64,000 nucleotides of DNA from Bradyrhizobium sp. 190 (GTDB taxonomy: Bacteria; Pseudomonadota; Alphaproteobacteria; Rhizobiales; Xanthobacteraceae), in contig NZ_JADPJL010000037.1 of the NCBI RefSeq assembly GCF_023073415.1, positions 233,712 to 297,711 of the forward strand. The letters run 5' to 3'. The first letter of the stretch is position 1, and each line of letters opens with the position of its first letter. The notes below the pieces were generated by a model, which saw only the letters and a program-made list of their open reading frames with translations, had not been told where the DNA came from and searched no databases. Below are positions 42,855 to 52,284 of this stretch, piece after piece. The position numbers were made by a program, and so were the translations under genes.

Positions 42855-43781
42855 GTGCAGCTCTACCTCCCGATCGCCGACATTCCGGTCAATGTTTTCC
42901 TCATCCTGGCGATGGGCGCGGCGGTTGGGTTCGTGTCCGGCATGTTCGGGATCGGTGGCGGCTTCCTGATGACGCCGCTGTTGATCTTCGTCGGCATTGC
43001 GCCGGCGGTCGCGGTCGCCTCCGTCGCCAGCCACATCGCCGCCTCGTCGTTTTCCGGCGCGCTCTCCTATTGGCGACGGCGCGCCATCGATCCGCTGCTG
43101 GCGGCGGTGCTGTTGACCGGCGGCAGTATGGGCACCGCGCTCGGGGTCTGGACCTTCACGCTGCTGCGCTCGCTGGGTCAGCTCGATCTCATGATCGCGA
43201 CGTCCTACGTGATCCTGCTGACCACCGTCGGCGGCCTGATGTTCTGGGAGGGCCTGCGGGCGCTGTTGCGCGCCCGCCGCGGCGGCCCGGTCACCACGCG
43301 CCGCCCGGGCAGCCATGTCTGGATCCATGGCTTGCCGCTGAAGATGCGCTTCAAGCGCTCGAAGATCTATCTGTCCGTGATTCCCGTCGTTGTGATCGGC
43401 CTGGTCATCGGCTTCATTGGCGCCGTGATGGGCATCGGCGGCGGCTTCATCCTGGTGCCGCTGTTGATCTACGTGCTGCGGGTGCCGACCTCGACCGTGA
43501 TCGGCACCTCGATGGTGCTCACGCTGGTCACCATGGTGTTCGCCACCATGCTGCATGCGGTCACCAACCATCTGGTCGATGCCGTGCTGGCGCTGATCCT
43601 GATGGTCGGCGGCGTCACCGGCGCCCAGTTCGGCGCGCGCGCCGGGCAGAAAATCCGCGGCGAACATTTGAGACTCCTGCTCGGGCTCTTGGTGCTCGCC
43701 GTCGGCATCCGCTTTGCCGTCGAACTGGTGATCCGGCCTGAGGATCTCTTCACCGTGCGGGAAACCGGAGTGACGGGATGA
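42855..43781 (+). CDS. TauE/SafE-family membrane transporter
   Basis: A 308-residue permease with eight predicted helices and the two signature loops of the sulfite-exporter (TauE/SafE) family: GFVSGMFGIGGGFLMTPLLIF and GFIGAVMGIGGGFILVPLLIYV. Family members move sulfite, sulfonates or related anions. The GTG at 42855 (reading MQLYLPIADIPVN) starts at the first transmembrane segment; an upstream extension of 62 residues is possible but looks unlike protein. Its stop overlaps the start of the TIGR02186 gene, a pair seen in other Alphaproteobacteria. Confidence 0.9.
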   Translation: MQLYLPIADIPVNVFLILAMGAAVGFVSGMFGIGGGFLMTPLLIFVGIAPAVAVASVASHIAASSFSGALSYWRRRAIDPLLAAVLLTGGSMGTALGVWTFTLLRSLGQLDLMIATSYVILLTTVGGLMFWEGLRALLRARRGGPVTTRRPGSHVWIHGLPLKMRFKRSKIYLSVIPVVVIGLVIGFIGAVMGIGGGFILVPLLIYVLRVPTSTVIGTSMVLTLVTMVFATMLHAVTNHLVDAVLALILMVGGVTGAQFGARAGQKIRGEHLRLLLGLLVLAVGIRFAVELVIRPEDLFTVRETGVTG

Positions 43782-44560
43782 TCGCGCGCCTCCTGCTCAT
43801 ACTTGGAGGTCTTGCGCTGGGCGCCACGCTCGCGGTCACGCCCGCGCGGGCCGAAAAGCTGATCGTGTCGGTATCGAACCATCGCGTCACCGTGACGCCG
43901 AACTACTCCGGCGAGGAACTGGTCCTGTTTGGCTCGGTGGAGAAGGACGCCAACACGCCAGCCAATCGCACTTACGATCTGGTGGTGACGATTGCCGGCC
44001 CGCGCGCCGACATGGTGACCCGCCGCAAGGAACGCCGGTTCGGGATCTGGATCAACACCGACTCCCGGCAGTTCCTGAAAGTGCCGGCCTACCTGGCGCT
44101 TTTCTCCAACCGGCCGTTCGATGCCATCGCCTCGCCCGAGGTGCAGCGGCGGCAGCAGCTCGGGCTGAACAACGTCTTGCTGACCCAGCGCGTCGGCGGC
44201 GATTACGCCGACGTGGTGCCTGACGACGCCTTCCGCAGCGCCTTCGTGCGGTTGCGCAAGCAGCATGGGTTGTATCGCGAGGAGACCTCGGCAGTGACGT
44301 TCCTGACGCCGACCTTGTTCCGCACCAGCATTCCGCTGCCGGCCGAGGTGCCGATAGGTCTGTACAACGTCGAGATCAAGCTGTTCGCCGATGGCGCGCT
44401 GGTGACCAAGACCGACACCGCGTTCGAAATCGTCAAGGTAGGCTTCGAGCAGTTCGTCGCCACCACGGCGCAGCAGCACGGCTTCGTCTACGGGCTGATC
44501 ACCGCCTTCATGGCGCTGATGACGGGATGGATGGCGTCCATCGTGTTCCGGAAGGATTGA
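43778..44560 (+). CDS. TIGR02186 family protein
   Basis: A 260-residue protein with a signal peptide (about 1-22) and one C-terminal helix (QHGFVYGLITAFMALMTGWMASIVF), with a beta-rich periplasmic body between. The body begins ADKL-like EKLIVSVSNHRVTVTPNYSGEELVLFG, a recognised start of this conserved uncharacterised family. It is consistently found next to TauE/SafE genes and probably forms a complex with that transporter. The ATG overlaps the transporter stop (ATGA). No catalytic motif is visible. Confidence 0.9.
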   Translation: MIARLLLILGGLALGATLAVTPARAEKLIVSVSNHRVTVTPNYSGEELVLFGSVEKDANTPANRTYDLVVTIAGPRADMVTRRKERRFGIWINTDSRQFLKVPAYLALFSNRPFDAIASPEVQRRQQLGLNNVLLTQRVGGDYADVVPDDAFRSAFVRLRKQHGLYREETSAVTFLTPTLFRTSIPLPAEVPIGLYNVEIKLFADGALVTKTDTAFEIVKVGFEQFVATTAQQHGFVYGLITAFMALMTGWMASIVFRKD

Positions 44561-44575
44561 GGCGAGCCACATCGT

Positions 44576-44666
44576 GTAGGGTGGACAAAGCGCAGCGTGC
44601 CCACCATTCCGACAACGAATTGGATAGATGGTGGGCACGGCGCAAGCGCGCCTTTGCCCACCCTAC
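44576..44666. repeat. Palindromic repeat family A, copy 6 (short/long arms)
   Basis: The left arm is short, with one base change (GGTGGACAAAGCGCAG), and the right arm long (CACGGCGCAAGCGCGCCTTT). It lies between the convergent TIGR02186 and Nramp-like genes. Confidence 0.93.
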
Positions 44667-44676
44667 ACATCCGTCG

Positions 44677-46032
44677 TCACGACTTCCCGACAAAAAACCC
44701 GAGGCCCATCGCCACCACGCTAAGCATCATCGCTGCCGTCGACAGCCAGCCGAGCCAATACAGCGGCCCCCCGACGACGAAGCGGCCCATCACGTCCTTG
44801 CGCCGCGCCATGAACATCAAGAGCACCATCACCGGCACGGCAAGGACGCCGTTGATGACGGCGCTCCAGTACAGCGCCGAGATCGGGTTGATCGGCGTGA
44901 AGTTCAGCGCGATGCCGATACCCGCCGACAGCGCCAGCACGGCGTAGAAGGCAGCGGCTTCCTTCGGCTTGCGCGCGAGCCCGACCGGCCATCGCCGCCC
45001 CTCGCCGACGGCATACGCGGTGGCGCCGGCGAGCACGGGAATCGCCAGTAGGCCGGTGCCGACGATGCCGAGCGCAAAGATCGCTTCCGCGAACGCACCC
45101 GCGATCGGACGCAGCGCTTCGGCGGCTTCCGCCGAGCTCTGGATATCGGTCTTGCCAGCCGCATGCAGCGTCGCCGCCGCAGTGACGATGATCGACAGCG
45201 CGATCAAATTGGAGAACGCCATGCCGATGATGGTGTCGGCGCGGATGCGAGAAAATTCCTTTCGCGCGCCGTAGTGCTTTTCGATCAGGGGACGCTTGGC
45301 CGCATCGACGCGTTGGTCCTCGGCTTCCTGCGAAGCCTGCCAGAAGAACAGATAGGGCGAGATCGTGGTGCCGAGGATCGCGACGATGGTGGTGAAATAG
45401 TCCGCGCTCCAGGTCACGCGTGGAACGAGGATGCCGGCCAGCGCCTCGCCCCACGACACCTTCGCAAACGCCAGCGCCGCGACATAGGCGAACAGGCTGA
45501 GCGTCAGCCATTTCAGCACCGAGACATAGCGTTTGTAGTCGAGGAAGATCTGCGCCGCCACCGACGTCACACCGAACAGCAGGACATAGATGATGGCGTG
45601 GCCGCCGATCAGCAGTTTGGTGGCGTCCGCCATGGCGCCGAGATCGGCGCCGATGTTGATGGTGTTGGCGATGAACAACAGCGCCACCACCACATTGAGC
45701 AGCCATGACGAATAATGCCGGCACACATTGCCCGATAGGCCGTGGCCGGTGACGCGGCCGACGCGCGCGGAAATTTCCTGGATCGCCGCCATCAACGGAA
45801 ACGTCAGCAGCATGGTCCAGCCGATGCCGTAGCCGAGCTGCGCGCCGGCCTGGCTGTAGGTGCCGATTCCCGACGGATCGTCGTCGGACGCGCCGGTGAT
45901 CAGGCCGGGGCCGAGCGCCTTGACCGCATCGCGAAAGCGAAACGGCCGGGTAGGGCCGGCTTTCGCCGCCGACCTCGCGCCCGTAACGCCTGCATTGCCG
46001 GGATGTTTTGAATTCGATGTCGTCTGGTCCAT
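44677..46032 (-). CDS. Nramp-superfamily transporter with altered metal motifs
   Basis: A 451-residue membrane protein with about eleven helices and the LeuT-like fold of Nramp. The first-helix motif, DPGN in true Mn/Fe transporters, is here DDDPSGIGTYSQAG; the sixth-helix MPH-N region is replaced by GTTISPYLFFWQASQEAED. These changes remove the Met and His that favour transition metals, so the substrate may differ (for example Mg or another hard cation). This is inferred from motifs only. It stands alone, convergent with TIGR02186. Confidence 0.88.
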   Translation of the reverse strand: MDQTTSNSKHPGNAGVTGARSAAKAGPTRPFRFRDAVKALGPGLITGASDDDPSGIGTYSQAGAQLGYGIGWTMLLTFPLMAAIQEISARVGRVTGHGLSGNVCRHYSSWLLNVVVALLFIANTINIGADLGAMADATKLLIGGHAIIYVLLFGVTSVAAQIFLDYKRYVSVLKWLTLSLFAYVAALAFAKVSWGEALAGILVPRVTWSADYFTTIVAILGTTISPYLFFWQASQEAEDQRVDAAKRPLIEKHYGARKEFSRIRADTIIGMAFSNLIALSIIVTAAATLHAAGKTDIQSSAEAAEALRPIAGAFAEAIFALGIVGTGLLAIPVLAGATAYAVGEGRRWPVGLARKPKEAAAFYAVLALSAGIGIALNFTPINPISALYWSAVINGVLAVPVMVLLMFMARRKDVMGRFVVGGPLYWLGWLSTAAMMLSVVAMGLGFFVGKS

Positions 46033-46086
46033 GCAGCCACGATAACGAAACTGGATGGCGCAAGTTCCTGACAGAGGAACCTGCCA

Positions 46087-46889
46087 TTACGCGGGCGCCG
46101 TTTCGATGATCGTCGCCACGCCCGGCTCCAGGATCCGCAATCGCGATCCAAAGCCCAGCGTGTCGAAGGTGGCGCGCAAATCGCCGGCGCTCTGGCGGAA
46201 ATGCGCCCAGCCGTCGGTATGCACGGGCACGATCACCGCATCGGCAAAGGCGCGCGCGGTCTCGATGGTGTCGTTGGTATCCATGGTGAGATGGAACGGA
46301 CCGCGGGTCTGGGCTGCGCCGGCGAACGGCAACACCACACCGCATTTGAAGCGGCGTGCGACTTCTGCGACGCCATCGAACCAGGTGGTGTCGCCGCTGA
46401 TGTAGATCGGGCGGCTCCCCGCCTTGCTCGATTCCACCACGAAGCCGATGACGTCGCCCGACAGCGGCTCGATGCCGGCCGGCCCGTGACGCGCGGGCGT
46501 TGCGGTGATGGTCAACGACTGGCCGCCCTTCTTCAACTCGGTCGATGCCCAGGGCGCAAAGCCCTCGGTCTTGCAGCCGAGCCGGTTTGCACCCGCCTCC
46601 GTCGTCAGCACGCGCTTCGCCTCGCCGAGAAAGTCACGGCCGGAATGGTCGAGATTATCCGAGTGCTGATCATGGCTCAATTATCCGAGTGCTGATCATG
46701 GCTCAGCAGCACCGCGTCGATCGCGCCGACCTCGCGCGCGCTCATCGCGGGCCCGGTCAGTTTTTCCAGTTTCACATGCGGCAACTGATAGGCGCCGGGT
46801 TCGTCGAAGGTCGGATCGGTGAGGAGACGGAAGCCGTCGATCTCGATCAAGGCGGTTGGGCCTCCGATCAGGGTGATAGTGAGGGTCAT
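46087..46889 (-). pseudogene. MBL-fold hydrolase gene broken by a 26-bp tandem duplication
   Basis: Two overlapping frames give one MBL-fold protein: MTLTITLIGGPTALIEIDGFRLL...AVLLSHDQHSDN, then a stop, and SHDQHSDNLDHSGRDFLGEAKRVL...onward. They repeat HDQHSDN because 26 bases are duplicated (46654-46705). Removing one copy leaves 777 bases, exactly 259 codons including the stop, and restores a 258-residue protein of the YjbK/UlaG-like MBL group with the metal motif HDQHSD-x-LDHSG. The gene overlaps the EamA gene (ATGA). It may be truly dead, phase-variable or a sequencing error. Confidence 0.88.
46654..46705. repeat. 26-bp tandem duplication inside the MBL gene
   Basis: Two exact adjacent copies of a 26-base unit (46654-46679 and 46680-46705). 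The unit encodes part of the metal-binding loop. Because 26 is not a multiple of three, the second copy shifts the frame and brings in a TGA. Confidence 0.97.
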
Positions 46890-47818
46890 GTCGTACTCCT
46901 CTTGATCGACGCCGACGCCGCGGGACGGGTCACCAGATAGATACCGAGCGCCACCGGAACGATCCCGAGCAGGTCGCGGAATTCGACGTGCTCACCGAGC
47001 ACGAGGAAGGCGAACAGCATGCCGAGCGGCGGCATCAGGAAGTGATAGGCACTCGCGGCCGTCGCGCCACAGACCTTCAACAGATGAAACCAGAGCAGAT
47101 AGGCCAGGATCGAACCGCCGAGCACGAGGAAGGCAAACGCGCCCAGCAGCCGCGCGCTCGGCACGATATCGCCGACTCTGGCGAAGGTGAACGCGAACGG
47201 CAGCAGCACGATTCCCGCGGCGAGATTCTGCACGCCGTTGCCGACCCAGAGACTCCCCTTCGGCGCCAGCACCTTGAACAGGATGGTGCCGGCCACGATC
47301 GAGGCCAATGAGGCCAACGTGAACAGGATGCCGTGCCAGTCGTCTGTACCGACCGACATGCGGTGCCAGACGATGAAGCCGACGCCGGATATGCCGAGCA
47401 GGAGGCCCATTACTTTGCGCCAAGTCAGCGCCTCACCCAGAAAGGCCGCCGCGAGCACGGCGGTGAACGCCGGATTGGCGCTGACGATCAGGCCACCAAG
47501 GCCGGCGGATACGGTCTGCAATCCGGTATAACCGAGGCCGAGATAGAGCGCGTTATTGGCGACGCCGAGGATCGCGAAAATGCCGGCATCGCGCCAGGTG
47601 AGCGAGGACCAGGCTTCGCCGCGCAGCGCGGTGACGCCGAGGATCAGGATGCCGGCCAGCGAGAATCTCGCCGTGAGCAGGATAAGCGGCGGGCAATCGG
47701 TGACGCCGATCTTGCCGGCGACGAAGGCGAAGCTCCAGAGCAGGCAGAAGAGCGCGATATAGAGCGGGAGCGGATTGAAGGCGGCGCGGGGAACCGCGAC
47801 CGAGGGCGCGAGCGACAT
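46886..47818 (-). CDS. EamA/DMT-family transporter
   Basis: A 310-residue permease with ten predicted helices in two EamA halves (about 18-145 and 160-300). Members export amino acids, metabolites or drugs; the substrate is not readable. The ATG at 47818 follows AGGAGAC; an extension upstream is rejected. Its stop overlaps the start of the broken MBL gene, and it is divergent from a LysR regulator, suggesting one regulated unit of exporter plus hydrolase. Confidence 0.9.
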   Translation of the reverse strand: MSLAPSVAVPRAAFNPLPLYIALFCLLWSFAFVAGKIGVTDCPPLILLTARFSLAGILILGVTALRGEAWSSLTWRDAGIFAILGVANNALYLGLGYTGLQTVSAGLGGLIVSANPAFTAVLAAAFLGEALTWRKVMGLLLGISGVGFIVWHRMSVGTDDWHGILFTLASLASIVAGTILFKVLAPKGSLWVGNGVQNLAAGIVLLPFAFTFARVGDIVPSARLLGAFAFLVLGGSILAYLLWFHLLKVCGATAASAYHFLMPPLGMLFAFLVLGEHVEFRDLLGIVPVALGIYLVTRPAASASIKRSTT

Positions 47819-47915
47819 GGGAAGTCTCCTTTCCCAATCAGGTAGGCCCTCGCCTTGATATTTGGAAATTAAATGATAAACTGCCATTCAGTGGATTTAT
47901 AAATGGAGCATTCAG

Positions 47916-48779
47916 ATGCTCGATCTCGAACTCCTGCGCAGCTTCGTCTCCGTCGTCGATTCCGGCGGCTTTACCCGCGCCGGCGAGCGCGTCCATCGTA
48001 CGCAATCGACCGTCAGCCAGCAGATCAAGCGGCTGGAAGACGATGTCGGCCAGCCGCTGCTCAACCGTAACGGCAAGGATGTGACGCCGACGGAAGCCGG
48101 CGAGCGGCTGTTGTCTTATGCGCGGCGGCTGCTATCGCTCGCAGAAGAGGCGCGCGACGTGGTGGCGCGCCCCGAGAGCGAGGGCGCGGTGCGGCTGGGT
48201 GTGCCCGAGGATTTTGCCGCCTATCGCTTGACGAAACTGCTTGCGGCATTCTCGCGCTCGCATCCCGGCCTGCGGCTCGACGTCCGCGCCGACCAAAGCG
48301 CCAACCTCAAGCGGGAGCTCGAACGTGGCGAACTCGATCTCGCATTGTTCAAGCGTGCTGCAGGGGAAAAGGGCGGCATTGCGGTGTGGCCGGAGCGCGT
48401 GCACTGGGTCACCAGCAAGAGCCATCCGCGCGATGTCAGCACCGGCTCGGTGCCGCTGATCGGCTTTCCCACCGGCTGCCTGTACCGTGCGGGCGCGATC
48501 CACGCGCTGGAAAGCGCCGGGCGGAGCTGGCACATGACCTACACCTCTTCCAACCTCTCGGGCATCCAGGCCGCTGTCGCCGCCGGCATGGGCCTCAGCA
48601 TTTTGTCCGAGATGGCGATCCAGGCCGACCATCGCGTGCTGACCGCGAAGGACGGCTTCGCACCGATCGACCGCACCGAAGTGGCATTGGTGGCGGCCCC
48701 CGATGCCAGCCATGCGACATTGCGGCTGGCGGATCGGCTCGCCGAGTTCTGCGGCACGGTACAGGCGAAGGCAGCGTAA
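47916..48779 (+). CDS. LysR-family transcriptional regulator
   Basis: A 287-residue regulator with the LysR winged helix (FTRAGERVHRTQSTVSQQIKRLEDDVGQPLL, residues about 20-50) and a periplasmic-binding-like effector domain ending AALRLADRLAEFCGT-like. It is divergent from the EamA transporter, 97 bases away, and probably controls the exporter/MBL unit. Its effector is unknown. A repeat-A copy follows its stop. Confidence 0.92.
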   Translation: MLDLELLRSFVSVVDSGGFTRAGERVHRTQSTVSQQIKRLEDDVGQPLLNRNGKDVTPTEAGERLLSYARRLLSLAEEARDVVARPESEGAVRLGVPEDFAAYRLTKLLAAFSRSHPGLRLDVRADQSANLKRELERGELDLALFKRAAGEKGGIAVWPERVHWVTSKSHPRDVSTGSVPLIGFPTGCLYRAGAIHALESAGRSWHMTYTSSNLSGIQAAVAAGMGLSILSEMAIQADHRVLTAKDGFAPIDRTEVALVAAPDASHATLRLADRLAEFCGTVQAKAA

Positions 48780-48791
48780 AGGACGCAGATC

Positions 48792-48885
48792 GTAGGGTGG
48801 GCAAAGGCGCACTAGCGCCGTGCCCACCACCTCTCCGAAATCGTTGGCGTGAATGGTGGGCACGCTTCGCTTTGCCCACCCTACG
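48792..48885. repeat. Palindromic repeat family A, copy 7 (long/short arms)
   Basis: The left arm is long, with GGCGCACTAGCGCC; the right arm is short (CACGCTTCGCTTTGCCCACC). It lies between the convergent LysR and pdeM genes. Confidence 0.93.
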
Positions 48886-48908
48886 TCGCTGCGGCGCGCA
48901 ACGAATTT

Positions 48909-49619
48909 TCAATAACAGCGGGACGCCGCAATGGCGTGCAGCCGGTTGTCGCCGAGCACATGCGCCATGAAACCCGGCGTCTGGAAAATTTTTGCGAACG
49001 CCGGATCGCGGATGCTCAGGCCGCCCGTATAGGCGCCGAACGCCGGCATCACCGCACGCTCGCCGTCGGAAGCAAAGCATCGCCGCTCCATCGACCGGCC
49101 GCGGGTGGCGACGCGGGCTTTGGGATGGAGGTGGCCGGCGATTTCGCCCGCTTTCCCCGTCGGCTCATGGCGGAACGCGATTGGACCGATCGCAACTTCG
49201 CTCGCCACCACGCCGCCGAGATCGGACGGCAGGGCGGGATCGTGATTTCCTGATATCCAGATCCAGTCGCGCCGCGCCTGCATCGCCGAGAGCGCGTCGC
49301 GGTCGGGCGCTGACAGCCGCTCATGCGCATCGCGATCGTGGAAACTGTCGCCAAGCGCGATCACCATGCGCGGGTCGTGGCGCGCGATGACGGCGGCGAG
49401 ACGGCCCAGCGTCGCAACCGTGTCATAGGGTGGCAGCAGCACGCCGCGCTTCGCGTAGCTGGAGCCCTTTTCCAGGTGCAGGTCGGAGACGACGAGCAGG
49501 CGCTGCTCCTGCCAGAACAGCGCGCCGGAGAGATCGGCAACGAACGTCACGTCAGCAACCATGACCTTCGAGGCGCGCATCTGTTGATCGTCTCCCGAAG
49601 ATTGCGCCCCTGCCGTCAC
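48909..49619 (-). CDS. pdeM: Ligase-associated metallophosphoesterase PdeM
   Basis: A 236-residue enzyme of the calcineurin-like phosphoesterase fold. The metal motifs are VVSDLHLEKGSSYAKRG, GDSFHDRD, GNHDPALPSD and GHLHP. In the ligase-associated DNA-repair set this enzyme processes nucleic-acid ends; the group is the LHR-Exo-PE-Lig cluster. The GTG at 49619 is chosen because GGAAGG lies six bases upstream and 12 bases separate it from the Lhr stop; an internal ATG 39 bases later is possible. It is the second gene of this minus-strand pair. Confidence 0.92.
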   Translation of the reverse strand: MTAGAQSSGDDQQMRASKVMVADVTFVADLSGALFWQEQRLLVVSDLHLEKGSSYAKRGVLLPPYDTVATLGRLAAVIARHDPRMVIALGDSFHDRDAHERLSAPDRDALSAMQARRDWIWISGNHDPALPSDLGGVVASEVAIGPIAFRHEPTGKAGEIAGHLHPKARVATRGRSMERRCFASDGERAVMPAFGAYTGGLSIRDPAFAKIFQTPGFMAHVLGDNRLHAIAASRCY

Positions 49620-49631
49620 GTGCCTTCCCGT

Positions 49632-52211
49632 CTATCCCATCGCCTCTTTGACGAGTTCATCGGCAGCTTCCGCCAGCAACTCATCTCCCGCTTCGCCATA
49701 AACTGACTCGCGGCCGATTTCCAGCATCACGGGGACTGCGAGCGGCGAAACATGTTCAAGTTCCCGATGGGTGATTCGTCCCTGGATGCGCGACAGCATA
49801 TCACCAAGACGCTTGAGATCGAGCAGACCCGCGGCGGCATCCGCGCGCGCCGCGCGCAGCAGCACGTGGTCGGCCTGGTGCTTGCGCAGCACGTCGTAGA
49901 TCAGGTCGGTGGAGAACAGCACCTGGCGGCGGGATTTTTCTTCGCCGGTGAAACGGCGGGCGATCAGGCCCGATATTACCGCGCAGGTACGGAAGGTGCG
50001 CTTCATCAGCGCGGATTCGGCGAGCCACGCCTCGAGGTCGTCGCCCAGCATGTCCGGATCGAACAGCGCGTTGAGATCGAGCTTGCCGTGCCGAATCATG
50101 AATGACATGTCGCCGAGGGCCCACACGGCGAGCGCGTATTCGTTGGCGACGAAGCCGAGCGGCCGCACCCGCACGCGCTCCATCCGCCGCGTCAAGAGCA
50201 TGCCGAGCGTCTGATGCGCCAGCCGTCCCTCGAAGGGATAGCAGACGAGGTAGTGCTTGTTGCCGCGGGGAAAGGTTTCGATCAGCAGTTCCCTAACCGC
50301 CGGCACCAGTGAAAAATGCTTTTGCAGCGACAGCCAGTCGCGCACCTGATCCGGCAACGCATTCCAGGCGCGGCGGTCGTCGAGCAGCTTGCGAACACGC
50401 TCGGCAAGATACGTGGAAAGCGGGAACTTGCCGCCCGCATAGGACGGCACCTTTGCGTCCATGTCGTTGGCGCGCGAGACGTAGACCTGGTCTTCAGCAA
50501 GCGCTTCGTAGCGAACCACTTCGCCGCCGAAGACAAAGGTATCGCCGACCACCAACCCCTCGATGAAATATTCTTCGATTTCGCCGAGCATCCGTCCACC
50601 GCGCCCGAGTGCGCCGGTCGATCCCGAACCGCCGCCACGCCCGCGCACCAGGCGCACCTTCAGCATGGGCTCTTCGACGATGGTGCCGACGTTGAGGCGA
50701 TAGCTCTGCCGCACTTTTGGGTTGGCGACGCGCCAGCGCCCCTGCTTGTCCTGCTTGATGCGCGCGAAGCGTTCGTAGGTCTTCAGCGCATAGCCGCCGG
50801 TGGCGACGAAATCGACCACGTCGTCGAAATCGGTTCGCGTCAGCGACGCGTATGGCGCCGAGGTCAGGACTTCCGCGTAGAGTTCGTCGGATAGAAACGG
50901 CTCGCCGCAGGCGCAGCCGAGCACGTGCTGCGCCAGCACGTCGAGCGCGCCGGTGCGCAAGGGTGGCGTGTCCTGTGCATTTTCAGCGATCGCATCGATC
51001 GCGACGCGGCATTCCAGCACCTCGAAGCGGTTGGCCGGGATCAGGACCGCGCGCGAGGGCTCATCGAGTCGATGGTTGGCGCGGCCGATCCGCTGCATCA
51101 GCCGCGAGGAGCCTTTGGGAGCGCCGACATTGATGACGAGATCGATGTCGCCCCAGTCGATGCCGAGATCGAGCGACGAGGTACAGACCACGCCGCGCAG
51201 TTTTCCGGCCGCCATCGCGTCCTCGACCTTGCGGCGCTGCGCGACATCGAGCGAGCCGTGATGCAGGGCGATCGCGAGGCCGTCGTCGTTCATCCGCCAG
51301 AAATCCTGGAACAGCATTTCGGCCTGGCTGCGGGTGTTGACGAAAATGAGCGTGGTCTTGTTGCGCTTGATCAGCTCGTACATTTCGCCGAGCGCGTGGC
51401 GCGCGGTATGGCCGGCCCATGGCAGGCGTTCTTTTGTGTCGAGCATCTCGACGACGGGCGCCGCCGCGCCGCCGGCCACGACGATGTCGGCGGAGACCTC
51501 CCTGCCGTCGCGCTGCGGCACCAGAAACCGCGCCAGCGATTCCGGCTCCGCTACCGTCGCCGAAAGACCGATCGCGCGCATCTCGGGCGCCAGCCGCCAC
51601 AGCCGCGCCAGCCCGAGCGACAGCAAATCGCCGCGCTTGGAGGTGACGAGCGCATGCAGTTCGTCGAGCACGATGCGCTTGAGTGAAGAGAACAGGAACG
51701 GTGCGTCATCGGAGGACAGCAGCAGCGCCAGTTGTTCCGGCGTGGTGAGCAGGACGTCCGGCGGATAGCGGCGCTGCCGCTGCCGCCGCGACACCGGCGT
51801 ATCGCCGGTGCGGGTCTCAACCTTGATCGGCAGCCCCATCTCGGCGATCGGCGTCTCCAGATTGCGCGCGATGTCGACCGCGAGAGCCTTCAGCGGCGAG
51901 ATGTAGAGGGTGTGGAGGCCGCCGGTGCGCTTCACGCCGCGGCCGGTCGAGATGAGGCTCTTGTCGCCTCCGCCCCTTGAGTCAGCGGTAGAAGACAGTT
52001 CCACCAGCGTCGGCAGAAATCCGGCCAGCGTCTTGCCGGCGCCGGTCGGCGCGATCAGCAGCGCCGAACGGTCGTCGCGGGCTTTTGCCAATAGCGACAA
52101 CTGATGCTCGCGCGGCGACCAGCCGCGCGCGGCGAACCAGTCGCGAAACCGGCGCGGCAGCAGGTCGGCCGTTTCGAGCGGCGTGACGGAGAAAAGATCG
52201 AGCGTCGACAC
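49632..52211 (-). CDS. Lhr-like DEXH-box DNA helicase (ligase-associated)
   Basis: An 859-residue superfamily-2 helicase of the LHR-core group. The Walker A motif LLIAPTGAGKTLAG and the DEXH motif IVLDELHALVTSKRG mark the first RecA domain; the second has the helicase motifs VCTSSLDLGIDWGDIDLV and QRIGRANH, followed by the Lhr-type winged-helix and beta-barrel region. It unwinds DNA 3' to 5' and is genetically tied to ATP ligase, an MBL exonuclease and PdeM. Here it pairs with pdeM (12-base gap) on the minus strand. Confidence 0.95.
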   Translation of the reverse strand: MSTLDLFSVTPLETADLLPRRFRDWFAARGWSPREHQLSLLAKARDDRSALLIAPTGAGKTLAGFLPTLVELSSTADSRGGGDKSLISTGRGVKRTGGLHTLYISPLKALAVDIARNLETPIAEMGLPIKVETRTGDTPVSRRQRQRRYPPDVLLTTPEQLALLLSSDDAPFLFSSLKRIVLDELHALVTSKRGDLLSLGLARLWRLAPEMRAIGLSATVAEPESLARFLVPQRDGREVSADIVVAGGAAAPVVEMLDTKERLPWAGHTARHALGEMYELIKRNKTTLIFVNTRSQAEMLFQDFWRMNDDGLAIALHHGSLDVAQRRKVEDAMAAGKLRGVVCTSSLDLGIDWGDIDLVINVGAPKGSSRLMQRIGRANHRLDEPSRAVLIPANRFEVLECRVAIDAIAENAQDTPPLRTGALDVLAQHVLGCACGEPFLSDELYAEVLTSAPYASLTRTDFDDVVDFVATGGYALKTYERFARIKQDKQGRWRVANPKVRQSYRLNVGTIVEEPMLKVRLVRGRGGGSGSTGALGRGGRMLGEIEEYFIEGLVVGDTFVFGGEVVRYEALAEDQVYVSRANDMDAKVPSYAGGKFPLSTYLAERVRKLLDDRRAWNALPDQVRDWLSLQKHFSLVPAVRELLIETFPRGNKHYLVCYPFEGRLAHQTLGMLLTRRMERVRVRPLGFVANEYALAVWALGDMSFMIRHGKLDLNALFDPDMLGDDLEAWLAESALMKRTFRTCAVISGLIARRFTGEEKSRRQVLFSTDLIYDVLRKHQADHVLLRAARADAAAGLLDLKRLGDMLSRIQGRITHRELEHVSPLAVPVMLEIGRESVYGEAGDELLAEAADELVKEAMG

Positions 52212-52284
52212 GCCTAAGAGGTAAGCGGTTCAGGCGGCTTCGTCGAGTGGCAGCAGGTGGCAGCGGCCGGCGCGCCCGCCGCCT

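Noticed and set aside
42656..43741. A plus-strand frame of 361 codons overlapping the TauE/SafE gene
   Set aside because: It is an out-of-frame shadow of the transporter, rich in Arg and Asp, with no family motif.
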